From Bartonella taylorii 8TBB (GTDB lineage: Bacteria > Pseudomonadota > Alphaproteobacteria > Rhizobiales > Rhizobiaceae), in assembly GCF_902825155.1 (NCBI RefSeq), contig NZ_CADEAG010000004.1, positions 1 through 64,000 of the forward strand: a DNA stretch of 64,000 nucleotides. The letters are read 5' to 3'. Shown piece by piece: positions 45,098-54,311 of this stretch; the first letter of the stretch is position 1, and every line of letters begins with the position of its first letter. Both the position numbers and the translations under genes were made by a program. Below the pieces are notes generated by a model. That model was given only the letters and a program-made list of their open reading frames with translations. It ran no database searches and was not told the DNA's origin.

Positions 45098-48000
45098 ATG
45101 GCACGTAGAACCAAGTTGCAAACATTTGAAATTGAAGTCGAAGAAGCTCTCACAAAAGCCATGAATTTTGATTTTGATAATGCTGCAATTGAAGCGATAT
45201 CATTCAATAATTCTGAAAATGTCGTTAATGTAGATGATTTGATTCAAAAGATTGCAATAGCAGAAGAAGAAATTTTTGCTGAAAATGGTACTTCAACTCT
45301 CGTCTCAGATATTCATGACAACGCTGCTATTGATGAATCCGTTGTTGAGCAGCTTTTCTCTCCAAAACCTGCACCTGAACTTTCGGGTGGGACTGTTAAT
45401 AGCACGTTATTGTCGACAAAACTTCTTCCTGCTAATGATGATATAACAACTCCTTTAAATACTGAATTATTAAAAGAGCGTTCTACCTCTCGGGTCTATT
45501 GGTATACAACAGCACTCAGTGCTTTATGGGCAACGGGAGGTGCTTTTATTGCTCATAAGTTAGCTCCCACTGGCCTCAATTCCTTATCGAATATCACTAC
45601 CTTTGTTTCATCTTCAACAGGTCTAGCTGTAGCGGCGGGAACAGCAATCCCTATCCTTGTATCTTGGGGATTCGCTCAATTAACAAAACGTTCGAACGAA
45701 TTGCATAATATTGCTCTTCTTATGACAAATGCTGCACAACGCCTCAGTGAACCACAACATATATCTGAAAAACAAGCTATCGCTATAGGGCAAACCATTC
45801 GCGAAGAAGTAGCAGCAATGAACGAGGGAATTGAGCGCACTCTTGGGCGCGCTGTTGAACTTGAAGCTATCATACAAGGTGAAGTTCATAATCTGGAACA
45901 AGCTTATGCTGAAAATGAATCGCGCATTCATACATTAATCAAAGAATTAAGCAATGAACGTATAGCCATTTTGAATCATGCTGATCGCGTACAGTCAACA
46001 ATTAAGGGCACACAGGAACAGCTAAGTGATGAATTTGGCTTAGTTACCTCCAAAATCGTAACCAATGTTGAAAAACTGGTGCAGACTCTTTCCCAGACTT
46101 TACAAAAACAGGGAGAAGATCTTGTTGCAAAACTGTCCTATGCCGGTGATGGCGTAACAAATCAGCTCGTTAAAAAATTTAATGAAACCACGACACAAAT
46201 TCAGCAAAAAAACACACAGTTTTTCCATGAATTAGGGAAAAACTTTGATGGTTTCTCAGAACGTTTTGATAATAATGAAAAACAAATAGAAAAAACCTTT
46301 AATGAAACAGCTGCTAAAGCTGAAATGCACATCGCTAAAATTACGACACATATACAAACAGCAACAGAGCAGACTCTCCATAATGTTGATGAAAAATTTA
46401 AAGCACTGGATGAATCCATTATTGATCGCAATAATCAATTTCTGCAGAGTTTTGATGAAAAAATCATACAACTCGATGAAAAAGCATACAAACTTTCTTC
46501 TAAATTTGACAATGTCACTTCTGAAGCAATTGAAGCCTTTGAAAACCGTTTAGCAACTGTTGATCTCTCTCTTAAAGAGCACAGCGATTCTATAATCGAA
46601 TCCTTCATAGCTCGCAGCCAAACTCTAGAAGACAATGCTGAAAAACTGAGTAATTTCTTGGAAGATCATATCTTGCAAATTAATGCAAATCTCCAAGAAA
46701 GAACGGCTGATATTACCGAAGCGTTTACAAATGGACATGAAACTATTCTTTCCACAATCGACAAAAGCAAAGAAAGACTAAGAGAAGAAGTTCGATATGT
46801 CGATAATGCGATTGTCGATATCATACAAGAGCGTTCGCAAGACTTCAAATTACAACTTTCTGATCAAAGAGCTCTGATAGCAGATATGCTCGATAACGAA
46901 AAAAATAAAATCGCTGATACATTAAAAAATCAGATTGATGTTTTAGCTCAAAACACTTCAAGTCTTGAAAAAGTTTTGATTGATAATGTTCAAATCGTTG
47001 ATCAGCACGCTGAAAATCATCTCGCAAATATAGTTCAATGTACAGATAAACTACAAGAAGTCATTGTACAAAGCTGCAATACAACAAAAGATGCTTTAGA
47101 AGCACAAGCTAGAAATATTGATATACGTGCCGACGCTCTGCGTGATTCGTTAGCGATTAATAGTTTTTCTCTTAATGAAGTTCTTGCAGATCAAGCACGC
47201 ACACTCGAGCAACGGATGGAAACGATCCATAATCTCATCACCAAAAGTGATATACATGTTGATACCGCATTAAAACAGCAAATAGACTTAGTTGAAAATG
47301 CAATTATTGCCAACAATAAGAATATTACTGAGACTGTACAAGGTCATATCAAAGACCTCGAAAACCAAGCTGAAATTCTAAAGAATACTCTCTCTCAATC
47401 TAGTGGTACATTCTTTGAAACCCTTGAAACACGCATAGAATCTTTTGACGCAAATTTAGAAAATCGTGCACACAAAATTTTTGAACGTGCAAGCACACTA
47501 GAAGAAACATTGTCAGAAAAACTTGGACAAGTATGTGAAACCATAGAGATGCAAACATCTGCTTTTGACGAGCGCTCTGACACATTAAAAACATCTATCA
47601 TGCTTAGTAATGAACAAAGCCAGATAATGCAACAAGCACTTGAAACAAGCGTTGATAATATACGAATCACATTAGAAGATTCGGTTAACACTGTTACAGG
47701 CAGCTTACGTGATAAAGTTTTGGAAGCCTCTGATATTCTTTCGTCTACAGGTGAACAAATTCTTTCATCTGTAGCTGATGTTGCTATGAAAGCGGAAAAT
47801 GTTCTCTCGGCATCTGGTAATCGCATTGTATCAAACGTTAAACAAACAGTTTATGATACCAGTGAAAAAGTTCTGTCTGTGTTGTCTGAACAAACGGCTC
47901 ATACTGTCGAAGCCTTCACCACGGCCAGTCATAATGCACAAGCGTTGTTGAATGAAACAATTCATACTTCAACAACAGCAATTGAACAAGTCCTTAGCGA

Positions 48001-49660
48001 ACGTTGCAATGTTCTGCATCACTCCATGCAGAATCTTAAAAATAATTTAGGATATCAGCTTTCTGATGTGAGTAGCCGTTTGGAAGAAGCAAACAATCAA
48101 ACAGCCACTCAAATTTCAGAACATGTTGGAAAGATCACAGAACTGACAAACCACTTAAATCAAGCTGCGCAAAGTACAACAGAGTCAATTGGTTATTTAA
48201 CACAGCATATCGGTGAACAACTCTCCCTTTCAACACAAGATGCTGAACAGAGGATTTATGCCCATAATGAATCTTTAGTAAATAGCTTGGCACAAACCAA
48301 CTCTGAAACACTTCAAACAGTAAATGCTATGAAGGAAGATTTTGTTAATAATGTCTCATCTATCGTTGCGCAGTTAAATCAATCCATTTACAGATTCCAT
48401 GAAAATAGTGATGTTTTATTATCAGCCGTTCAAAATATTGATGGTAAATTTAGTGAAACAGCGAGTAATTTTTTCCGCAGTACTAACCAAGTAGCAGAGC
48501 ATCTATCAGCCTCAAATGAAGTGCTCAGTAATAACGTTGAAGTTCTGCAAGGAATCTCACAAAATACATTTGAGCAAATTAGCCATATAACAAGCAGTTT
48601 TGGGGAACATGCTAAAACACTTTCTGAGACTATTCGCGTTCTCGAGCAATCTGAAAACTCACTCAGCATAACACTTGAAGAAAAACACAACACACTTTCT
48701 GCATTAAGCGATGCTCTTATTTCGAAATCTAATGAAATCAATCAATTAATTGAACATTATGAAAATATTCTCAACTCAGCACTTGAACGCACTGACAAAA
48801 ATGCGCGTAACTCCACACATTCACTCCAACAATCACTTAATCAGCTTATTAACGAAGCCTCAACGCGTTTTTCAGGGGCAGCAGAAGATATACGTCGCTC
48901 AGCCGATGAAGTTCGTTTAGAATTTTCAAAAATTAATAAAGATATTAATGAGAATGTTCAAAAGCTGCCTGCAAAGACGAAAGAAACAACACAAACAATT
49001 CGCACTGCTCTAAATGAACAAATTACAGCATTAAAGGACTTGGTAAGCGTTATACAAAAAAACAATAAACAGAATGCGAATGAGCCAATAATACCGGTAA
49101 TTCCTACATCATCAACGCCCAAAAGGAGCGATAGTATTTCCCCTGAAGTCATTAAGAAGATAGTGCCACCTAAACCTATTTTGCAGCAAAATCAAAGCAA
49201 AAAAAGGCAAAATAAATGGGTATCGAACCTCCTAGAAAGAGCTTCACGTGAGGAATCATGGTATGATGAAATGCCTAGTGATGCTGTTTTTACACCAATA
49301 CAAACAAAACCGCGTCCTGCAAGTGAATCTCTTAATTCATTAGCGGCAGGTATAGTACGAGCTATTAATCATAATGCTGTCGTTGAACTATGGGATCATT
49401 ATCAGCGTGGACAAAAAAATATTGTAACAGAACGCCTTTATACTTTGAATGGGAAAACAATATTTGAGATGATTAAGAAAAAATATATGAGCGATATTGA
49501 TTTTAAACGCTCGGTTAATCAGTATATTGTAGATTTTGAAAAACTATTACGTAATGTATCTGGTAGTTCTAGTTCTTCTAACTCAGTTCGAAAATATTTG
49601 ATATCTGATACTGGAAAAGTCTACACTATGCTTGCTCATGCAAGTGGTCGCATCCAATAG
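45098..49660 (+). CDS. giant membrane-anchored coiled-coil protein, Growth Pole Ring (GPR/RgsE) type
   Basis: 1520 residues. An acidic N-terminus of ~130 residues is followed by two membrane spans (~134-154, WYTTALSALWATGGAFIAHK; ~175-194, SSTGLAVAAGTAIPILVSWG), then ~1100 residues of continuous helical heptad sequence with repeated short units (NRAHKIFERASTLEETLSEK and similar), and a C-terminal globular part (LNSLAAGIVRAINHNAVVEL). This layout matches the apolipoprotein-like GPR of Agrobacterium and RgsE of Sinorhizobium, which form a ring at the growth pole. The assignment is by architecture and lineage. Confidence 0.6.
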   Translation: MARRTKLQTFEIEVEEALTKAMNFDFDNAAIEAISFNNSENVVNVDDLIQKIAIAEEEIFAENGTSTLVSDIHDNAAIDESVVEQLFSPKPAPELSGGTVNSTLLSTKLLPANDDITTPLNTELLKERSTSRVYWYTTALSALWATGGAFIAHKLAPTGLNSLSNITTFVSSSTGLAVAAGTAIPILVSWGFAQLTKRSNELHNIALLMTNAAQRLSEPQHISEKQAIAIGQTIREEVAAMNEGIERTLGRAVELEAIIQGEVHNLEQAYAENESRIHTLIKELSNERIAILNHADRVQSTIKGTQEQLSDEFGLVTSKIVTNVEKLVQTLSQTLQKQGEDLVAKLSYAGDGVTNQLVKKFNETTTQIQQKNTQFFHELGKNFDGFSERFDNNEKQIEKTFNETAAKAEMHIAKITTHIQTATEQTLHNVDEKFKALDESIIDRNNQFLQSFDEKIIQLDEKAYKLSSKFDNVTSEAIEAFENRLATVDLSLKEHSDSIIESFIARSQTLEDNAEKLSNFLEDHILQINANLQERTADITEAFTNGHETILSTIDKSKERLREEVRYVDNAIVDIIQERSQDFKLQLSDQRALIADMLDNEKNKIADTLKNQIDVLAQNTSSLEKVLIDNVQIVDQHAENHLANIVQCTDKLQEVIVQSCNTTKDALEAQARNIDIRADALRDSLAINSFSLNEVLADQARTLEQRMETIHNLITKSDIHVDTALKQQIDLVENAIIANNKNITETVQGHIKDLENQAEILKNTLSQSSGTFFETLETRIESFDANLENRAHKIFERASTLEETLSEKLGQVCETIEMQTSAFDERSDTLKTSIMLSNEQSQIMQQALETSVDNIRITLEDSVNTVTGSLRDKVLEASDILSSTGEQILSSVADVAMKAENVLSASGNRIVSNVKQTVYDTSEKVLSVLSEQTAHTVEAFTTASHNAQALLNETIHTSTTAIEQVLSERCNVLHHSMQNLKNNLGYQLSDVSSRLEEANNQTATQISEHVGKITELTNHLNQAAQSTTESIGYLTQHIGEQLSLSTQDAEQRIYAHNESLVNSLAQTNSETLQTVNAMKEDFVNNVSSIVAQLNQSIYRFHENSDVLLSAVQNIDGKFSETASNFFRSTNQVAEHLSASNEVLSNNVEVLQGISQNTFEQISHITSSFGEHAKTLSETIRVLEQSENSLSITLEEKHNTLSALSDALISKSNEINQLIEHYENILNSALERTDKNARNSTHSLQQSLNQLINEASTRFSGAAEDIRRSADEVRLEFSKINKDINENVQKLPAKTKETTQTIRTALNEQITALKDLVSVIQKNNKQNANEPIIPVIPTSSTPKRSDSISPEVIKKIVPPKPILQQNQSKKRQNKWVSNLLERASREESWYDEMPSDAVFTPIQTKPRPASESLNSLAAGIVRAINHNAVVELWDHYQRGQKNIVTERLYTLNGKTIFEMIKKKYMSDIDFKRSVNQYIVDFEKLLRNVSGSSSSSNSVRKYLISDTGKVYTMLAHASGRIQ

Positions 49661-49670
49661 ATACAAATAG

Positions 49671-49702
49671 AAGTGGAAAAAATATTTTTTCCACTTTTTC
49701 CT
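49671..49702 (+). terminator. rho-independent terminator after the coiled-coil gene
   Basis: AAGTGGAAAAAAT is followed directly by its perfect inverse ATTTTTTCCACTT and then TTTTCC and a T run. It starts ten bases after the stop at 49660. As the arms meet without spacer, the effective hairpin loses a few central pairs. Confidence 0.75.
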
Positions 49703-50322
49703 TTTTTGGTTTAGTTATCCTTCATCATCATGTAACGCACTGAGTGCAAATGTAGTGTTATGTACAAAAGTGATGATTGGCATGAGATTTCTTGTGATAT
49801 TTTAAGCAATACCGCTATTTTTTAAATACGCATGATCAATTACCAGACAGCATATAAATAGAATAAGCATAACTCCCTCTACTTCCCCCTAGCCCCTTCA
49901 CTTCTATTATTAAAGACAAATATGGTATACGAATGCTATACTCACTTATAGAAATGTAAAGAAAGCATATGTTGATGAAAATCAGGCTCAATGAATAAAC
50001 AGTCCCCTTCTTTCCTTTCTCATCAGCATTGCAAAAAAAATAACTGCTTGGTAATGTAACTGCTAGTAATATTTTACTTGTTTTTTTAAAATGACGAGCT
50101 TCTGCGAATTTTGTTAAGGAGAGAAGATTAATTGCGCTAATACCGATGAAGTTTGTTAATAAGCGCAGACACAAAGGAACATCGAACTGATTAAAGATCC
50201 AGGAAGATTTTCTCATGCTCACGTATTTTTATATTCAGAGAAATGAGGATCTATCAGTGAAAACAATCTTATCGTAGATGGAACATCTCACATCAACATA
50301 CACAAACCTGGATATCGTAAAA
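49703..50322. other. intergenic region upstream of maeB
   Basis: A 128-codon minus-strand ORF (49836-50222) is present with stretches such as LRLLTNFIGISAINLLSLTK and VYSLSLIFINICFLYISISE, but no family resemblance, no ribosome site and biased composition; I do not call it. The maeB promoter should be here. No other feature was seen. Confidence 0.4.
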
Positions 50323-52641
50323 ATGTCTACAGAACGAAATAGTGATTTCAGTTTACAAAAAGCTGAACTTGATAGTGCCGCACTTTTTTATCACCAGCAT
50401 CCCAAACCTGGAAAGTTGGAAATACAAGCGACAACACCTCTTGATAATCAACGTGATCTAGCTCTTGCTTATTCTCCAGGTGTCGCGGCACCGTGTCTTG
50501 CAATTCATAAAGATCCAAATCTTGCTGCTCAATATACTTCCCGTTCTAATTTAGTTGCCGTCATATCGAATGGAACTGCTGTTCTTGGATTAGGAAACAT
50601 TGGTCCCCTCGCCTCAAAACCGGTTATGGAAGGAAAAGCTGTTTTATTTAAAAAATTTGCGAATATTGATGTTTTTGATATTGAAATTGATGCACCCAAT
50701 ATTGAACAAATGGTACAAACGGTATCTGCCTTAGAACCCACATTTGGTGGTATTAATCTTGAAGATATAAAAGCTCCTGAATGTTTTGAAATCGAAGAAA
50801 AACTCCGTGCTAAAATGAATATTCCAGTTTTCCATGATGACCAACATGGAACTGCCATTATTGTTTCTGCAGCCGTATTAAATGCGTTAAATCTTTCAGG
50901 AAAAAAAATTGAAAATGCAAAAATAGTTGCCTCGGGTGCAGGTGCCGCAGCTCTAGCTTGTATTAACCTTTTAGTCCGTCTTGGAGCAAAAGTTAAAAAT
51001 ATTTGGATTAGTGATTTAGAGGGTGTTGTTTATGAAGGTCGCAAAACACTTATGGATCGCTGGAAAATCAATTATGCACAAAAAACTGATGCGCGAACTT
51101 TATCCGAAATTATTGATAATGCGGATATTTTTCTAGGCGTTTCAGCAGGAGGTGTTTTGAAATCTGAATATCTAAAAAAAATGGCTCCAAATCCATTAAT
51201 TTTAGCACTCGCTAATCCAATACCAGAAATTATGCCAGAAGAAGCGCGTTCTGTGCGGCCTGATGCAATGATCTGTACAGGGCGTTCTGATTATCCCAAT
51301 CAAGTCAATAATGTTCTTTGTTTTCCCTACATCTTCCGCGGTGCATTAGATGTCGGTGCTACAGCAATCAATGAAGAAATGAAAATGGCCGCGGTTCATG
51401 CAATTGCTGCTCTCGCTCGCGAAGAAACTTCAGATGTTGCAGCACGTGCATACTCAAAGAAACCACCCAGTTTTGGTCCAGACTATCTCATTCCCTCCCC
51501 CTTCGATCCGCGCTTAATACTACGCATTGCTCCTGCCGTTGCTAAAGCAGCAATGGAAACGGGTGTAGCAATTCGGCCAATTGAAAATATGGAAACTTAT
51601 CATGATACCCTTAATCGATTTGTATTTCGTTCTGGATTAACAATGAAGCCTGTTTTTGCTGCCGCAAAAACAGCAAAACGTAAACGCATCATTTATGCCA
51701 ATGGTGAAGATGAACGCGTGCTTCGAGCTGCACAAATTGTACTTGAAGAACAAACTGCGATTCCTCTCCTCATTGGTCGTCCGCATGTTATAGAAGCAAG
51801 ATTAAAACGCTTTGGTCTAAGAATTCGCCCCGGCATAGATTTTGAACTTACAAATCCAGAAAATGACCCACGTTTTCGTGATTATGTTAATTTATTTCTT
51901 CATTACACAGGAAGACGTGGTGTTTCACCCGAAGTTGCAAAAACAATCGTCAGAACATCAACAACAGCGATTGCAGCCCTCGCTGTAATGCGTGAAGAAG
52001 CTGATGCAATGATTTGTGGCTTAGAAGGGCGTTTTGAACGCCATCTTGAATTGATTGAACAAGTTATAGGACTTGATTCCAATGTTCGTCATTTTTCTGC
52101 TGTGAGTTTGCTTATTTCTCCACGTCGTACTCTTTTTCTGACAGATACTTACGTCAATGAAGATCCTTCTGCAGAAGAATTGGCAGAAATGACAGTACTG
52201 GCAGCACAAGAAATTGAAGCATTTGGTATAACACCAAAAGCAGCATTATTATCACACTCAAACTTTGGCTCAAAAAATACAGAAAGTGCGCGTAAAATGC
52301 GCCGTGCAACTGAAATTCTTGCTAAATTATATCCAAATTTAGAAGCCGATGGAGAAATGCACGGCGATGCTGCACTTTCTAAAGTTTTTCGTGATCGCGT
52401 TTTTCCTGATTCACGTCTCAAAGGCGAAGCTAATTTACTTGTCTTTCCAACACTTGATGCAGCTAATATAACACTCAATCTCGTAAAAAATCTAACCAAT
52501 GCTCTTCATGTAGGACCGATTTTGATTGGAGCCTCACGTCCTGTCCATATCCTTACACCTTCAGTAACTTCACGAGGAGTTGTTAACATGACAGCTCTTG
52601 CAGTCCTCGCTGCAAATAGAAAAAACTCCAAAACGAGATAA
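50323..52641 (+). CDS. maeB: NADP-dependent malic enzyme (MaeB type)
   Basis: The ATG at 50323 (MSTERNSDFSLQKAEL) is preferred over 50278; 772 residues. An N-terminal malic domain (LALAYSPGVAAPCLAI, NGTAVLGLGNIGPLASKPVM, VFHDDQHGTAIIVSAAVLNA, NAKIVASGAGAAALACINLL) is fused to a phosphotransacetylase-like C-terminus (~430-772) that lacks a separate catalytic role in this family. It decarboxylates malate to pyruvate. Single gene, with its own terminator-bounded leader. Confidence 0.95.
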   Translation: MSTERNSDFSLQKAELDSAALFYHQHPKPGKLEIQATTPLDNQRDLALAYSPGVAAPCLAIHKDPNLAAQYTSRSNLVAVISNGTAVLGLGNIGPLASKPVMEGKAVLFKKFANIDVFDIEIDAPNIEQMVQTVSALEPTFGGINLEDIKAPECFEIEEKLRAKMNIPVFHDDQHGTAIIVSAAVLNALNLSGKKIENAKIVASGAGAAALACINLLVRLGAKVKNIWISDLEGVVYEGRKTLMDRWKINYAQKTDARTLSEIIDNADIFLGVSAGGVLKSEYLKKMAPNPLILALANPIPEIMPEEARSVRPDAMICTGRSDYPNQVNNVLCFPYIFRGALDVGATAINEEMKMAAVHAIAALAREETSDVAARAYSKKPPSFGPDYLIPSPFDPRLILRIAPAVAKAAMETGVAIRPIENMETYHDTLNRFVFRSGLTMKPVFAAAKTAKRKRIIYANGEDERVLRAAQIVLEEQTAIPLLIGRPHVIEARLKRFGLRIRPGIDFELTNPENDPRFRDYVNLFLHYTGRRGVSPEVAKTIVRTSTTAIAALAVMREEADAMICGLEGRFERHLELIEQVIGLDSNVRHFSAVSLLISPRRTLFLTDTYVNEDPSAEELAEMTVLAAQEIEAFGITPKAALLSHSNFGSKNTESARKMRRATEILAKLYPNLEADGEMHGDAALSKVFRDRVFPDSRLKGEANLLVFPTLDAANITLNLVKNLTNALHVGPILIGASRPVHILTPSVTSRGVVNMTALAVLAANRKNSKTR

Positions 52642-52824
52642 ATAAAAATAAGCAAACTCACAATAAAATTTCAAAGTTTTTAAAAATTTCAAAATGTAGC
52701 ATTTCATGCACTGCAAATGCATTTGCCTATAGAAAAGACAGCTATATTCTTGATTAAGTCTTTTTTTTCAAGGGAAAAAAGGTTAGAAGAAGAATATGTT
52801 TATTTTATGATAAGGAATTGGATA

Positions 52825-53109
52825 TTGCCCTCTACGTTTGATAAAGTCGCTGATATTATAGCAGAAATTAGTGAAATTGATCGCAGCACAATTGCACCTG
52901 AAAGCCATACAATTGACGATTTGGGAATCGATAGTCTTGATTTTCTTGATATTGTTTTCGCTATTGATAAAGCTTTCGGAATTAAAATTCCACTAGAACA
53001 ATGGACGCAAGAAGTCAACGAAGGTGCAGCTGCAACGGAAAAATATTTTGTTCTGAAAAATCTTTGTGCAAAAATTGATGAACTCGTTGCCTTAAAACAG
53101 GCGGAGTAA
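52825..53109 (+). CDS. acpXL: acyl carrier protein AcpXL for very-long-chain fatty acids
   Basis: I place the start at TTG 52825 ([15 protein letters not shown]), which has AAGGA eight bases upstream and gives the family length of 94; the ATG at 52807 and the far upstream ATG at 52717 would add unrelated residues. The phosphopantetheine serine is in [17 protein letters not shown]. The long C-terminus ([25 protein letters not shown]) distinguishes AcpXL from AcpP. It carries the 26-28-carbon hydroxy acyl chain for lipid A. First of a five-gene cluster. Confidence 0.92.
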   Translation: MPSTFDKVADIIAEISEIDRSTIAPESHTIDDLGIDSLDFLDIVFAIDKAFGIKIPLEQWTQEVNEGAAATEKYFVLKNLCAKIDELVALKQAE

Positions 53110-53120
53110 TTTTTTGCATC

Positions 53121-54296
53121 ATGCATGATCAAGCTGTACTCATTACTGGGATAGGAATCATAAGCTCTCTGGGTGAAGGGATTAATCATCATTGGGATCT
53201 CTTGAACAATCCAACAGTTACACCAAACCTTGATTGTACAACTTTTTCACCTTATATTGTTCATCAATTGCCCGAAGTTGATTGGAGTTTACAAATTTCC
53301 AAAAAAAGTGATCAACGGCAAATGGGCACATGGCAACGCCTTGGTACCTATGCAGCTGGTCTTGCTCTTGATGATGCAGGCATGAAGAATAATGAGCAAT
53401 TAACATCAACAATGGATATGATCGTTGCAGCAAGTGGGGGAGAACGTGATATCGTTGTTGATACACAAATTCTCTCACAAGCACGTAAAGTACCTGATCA
53501 TGAATTCATGTTAAATTCGGTTCTTTCGACTGAACTTCGTCCAACTTTGTTTTTGGCACAACTCTCAAATCTTTTAGCTGGAAATATTTCAATTGTTCAC
53601 AAAGTAACAGGATCTTCTCGTACGTTTATGGGAGAAGAAGGCAGCGGACTTTCTGCACTTCAAATTGCTGTAGCTCGTATTCGCTCAGGCCAGAGTACAC
53701 ATGCACTGGTGGGAAGCTCTTATAATGCACAAAGCTATGATATGTTGTTGTCCCATGAACTTGGAGGACTCTTAACACACAGTGGATGGGCACCAGTGTG
53801 GGAACGTCAAAATTATCCTGGGGGCGGTGTTATAACTGGTTCTGGTGGTATTTTTCTGGTCCTTGAAAGTAGAAAACACGCAAGAAAACGTAATGCACAT
53901 GCTTATGCTGAAATTAGCCAGATCATCACGGATCAAACAGACAGAAAAAAAATTCCGCTTGAAGAATCAATTGTATCAATGTTGAAAACAATAGAGGCTA
54001 AATCTGCTTTAACCATTTCAGCTGCTTCAGGATTTCACGAAGTAACAGAAGCAGAAAAAAGTGCTCTTGAGGCTGCTGATATATCTTACCGCGGAGTTAC
54101 AACATTATTTGGTTATATGCGGGAAGCGCAATTTCCTTTAGCACTTGCGCTTGCCGCACTTACTGTCAAAAAAAGACACAGTTTTCCAGCGTTAAGTACT
54201 CATGAAAAGCCTTTTTCTAAAGAAGTACGTCAGGCGTTTGTGACAACCATTGGTATAAAAAGAGCTGAAGGTATGGCCCACCTAACTGCTGTTTGA
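53121..54296 (+). CDS. ketoacyl-synthase-like protein lacking catalytic residues (FabF2XL/CLF-like)
   Basis: 391 residues with the ketosynthase fold (LITGIGIISSLGEGINHHWD, MDMIVAASGGERDIVV, GGGVITGSGGIFLVLESRKH). The active Cys of FabF (TACASG) is absent; the segment SRTFMGEEGSGLSAL holds Glu/Gly there. The two His motifs (NAHGT, KSMIGHT) are also changed (SAASGFHE, TTLFGYMRE). It thus resembles a chain-length-factor partner and is directly followed by an intact FabF, 15 bases downstream. It starts 11 bases after acpXL. Confidence 0.75.
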   Translation: MHDQAVLITGIGIISSLGEGINHHWDLLNNPTVTPNLDCTTFSPYIVHQLPEVDWSLQISKKSDQRQMGTWQRLGTYAAGLALDDAGMKNNEQLTSTMDMIVAASGGERDIVVDTQILSQARKVPDHEFMLNSVLSTELRPTLFLAQLSNLLAGNISIVHKVTGSSRTFMGEEGSGLSALQIAVARIRSGQSTHALVGSSYNAQSYDMLLSHELGGLLTHSGWAPVWERQNYPGGGVITGSGGIFLVLESRKHARKRNAHAYAEISQIITDQTDRKKIPLEESIVSMLKTIEAKSALTISAASGFHEVTEAEKSALEAADISYRGVTTLFGYMREAQFPLALALAALTVKKRHSFPALSTHEKPFSKEVRQAFVTTIGIKRAEGMAHLTAV

Positions 54297-54311
54297 GGGA
54301 GATTTTTATTA

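Noticed and set aside
47395..47826. 143-codon minus-strand ORF inside the coiled-coil gene
   Set aside because: Shadow of the repetitive plus-strand coding sequence; serine-rich composition is the complement of its acidic helices.
49836..50222. 128-codon minus-strand ORF upstream of maeB
   Set aside because: No family, no ribosome site, low-complexity hydrophobic stretches. It may be real but cannot be supported.
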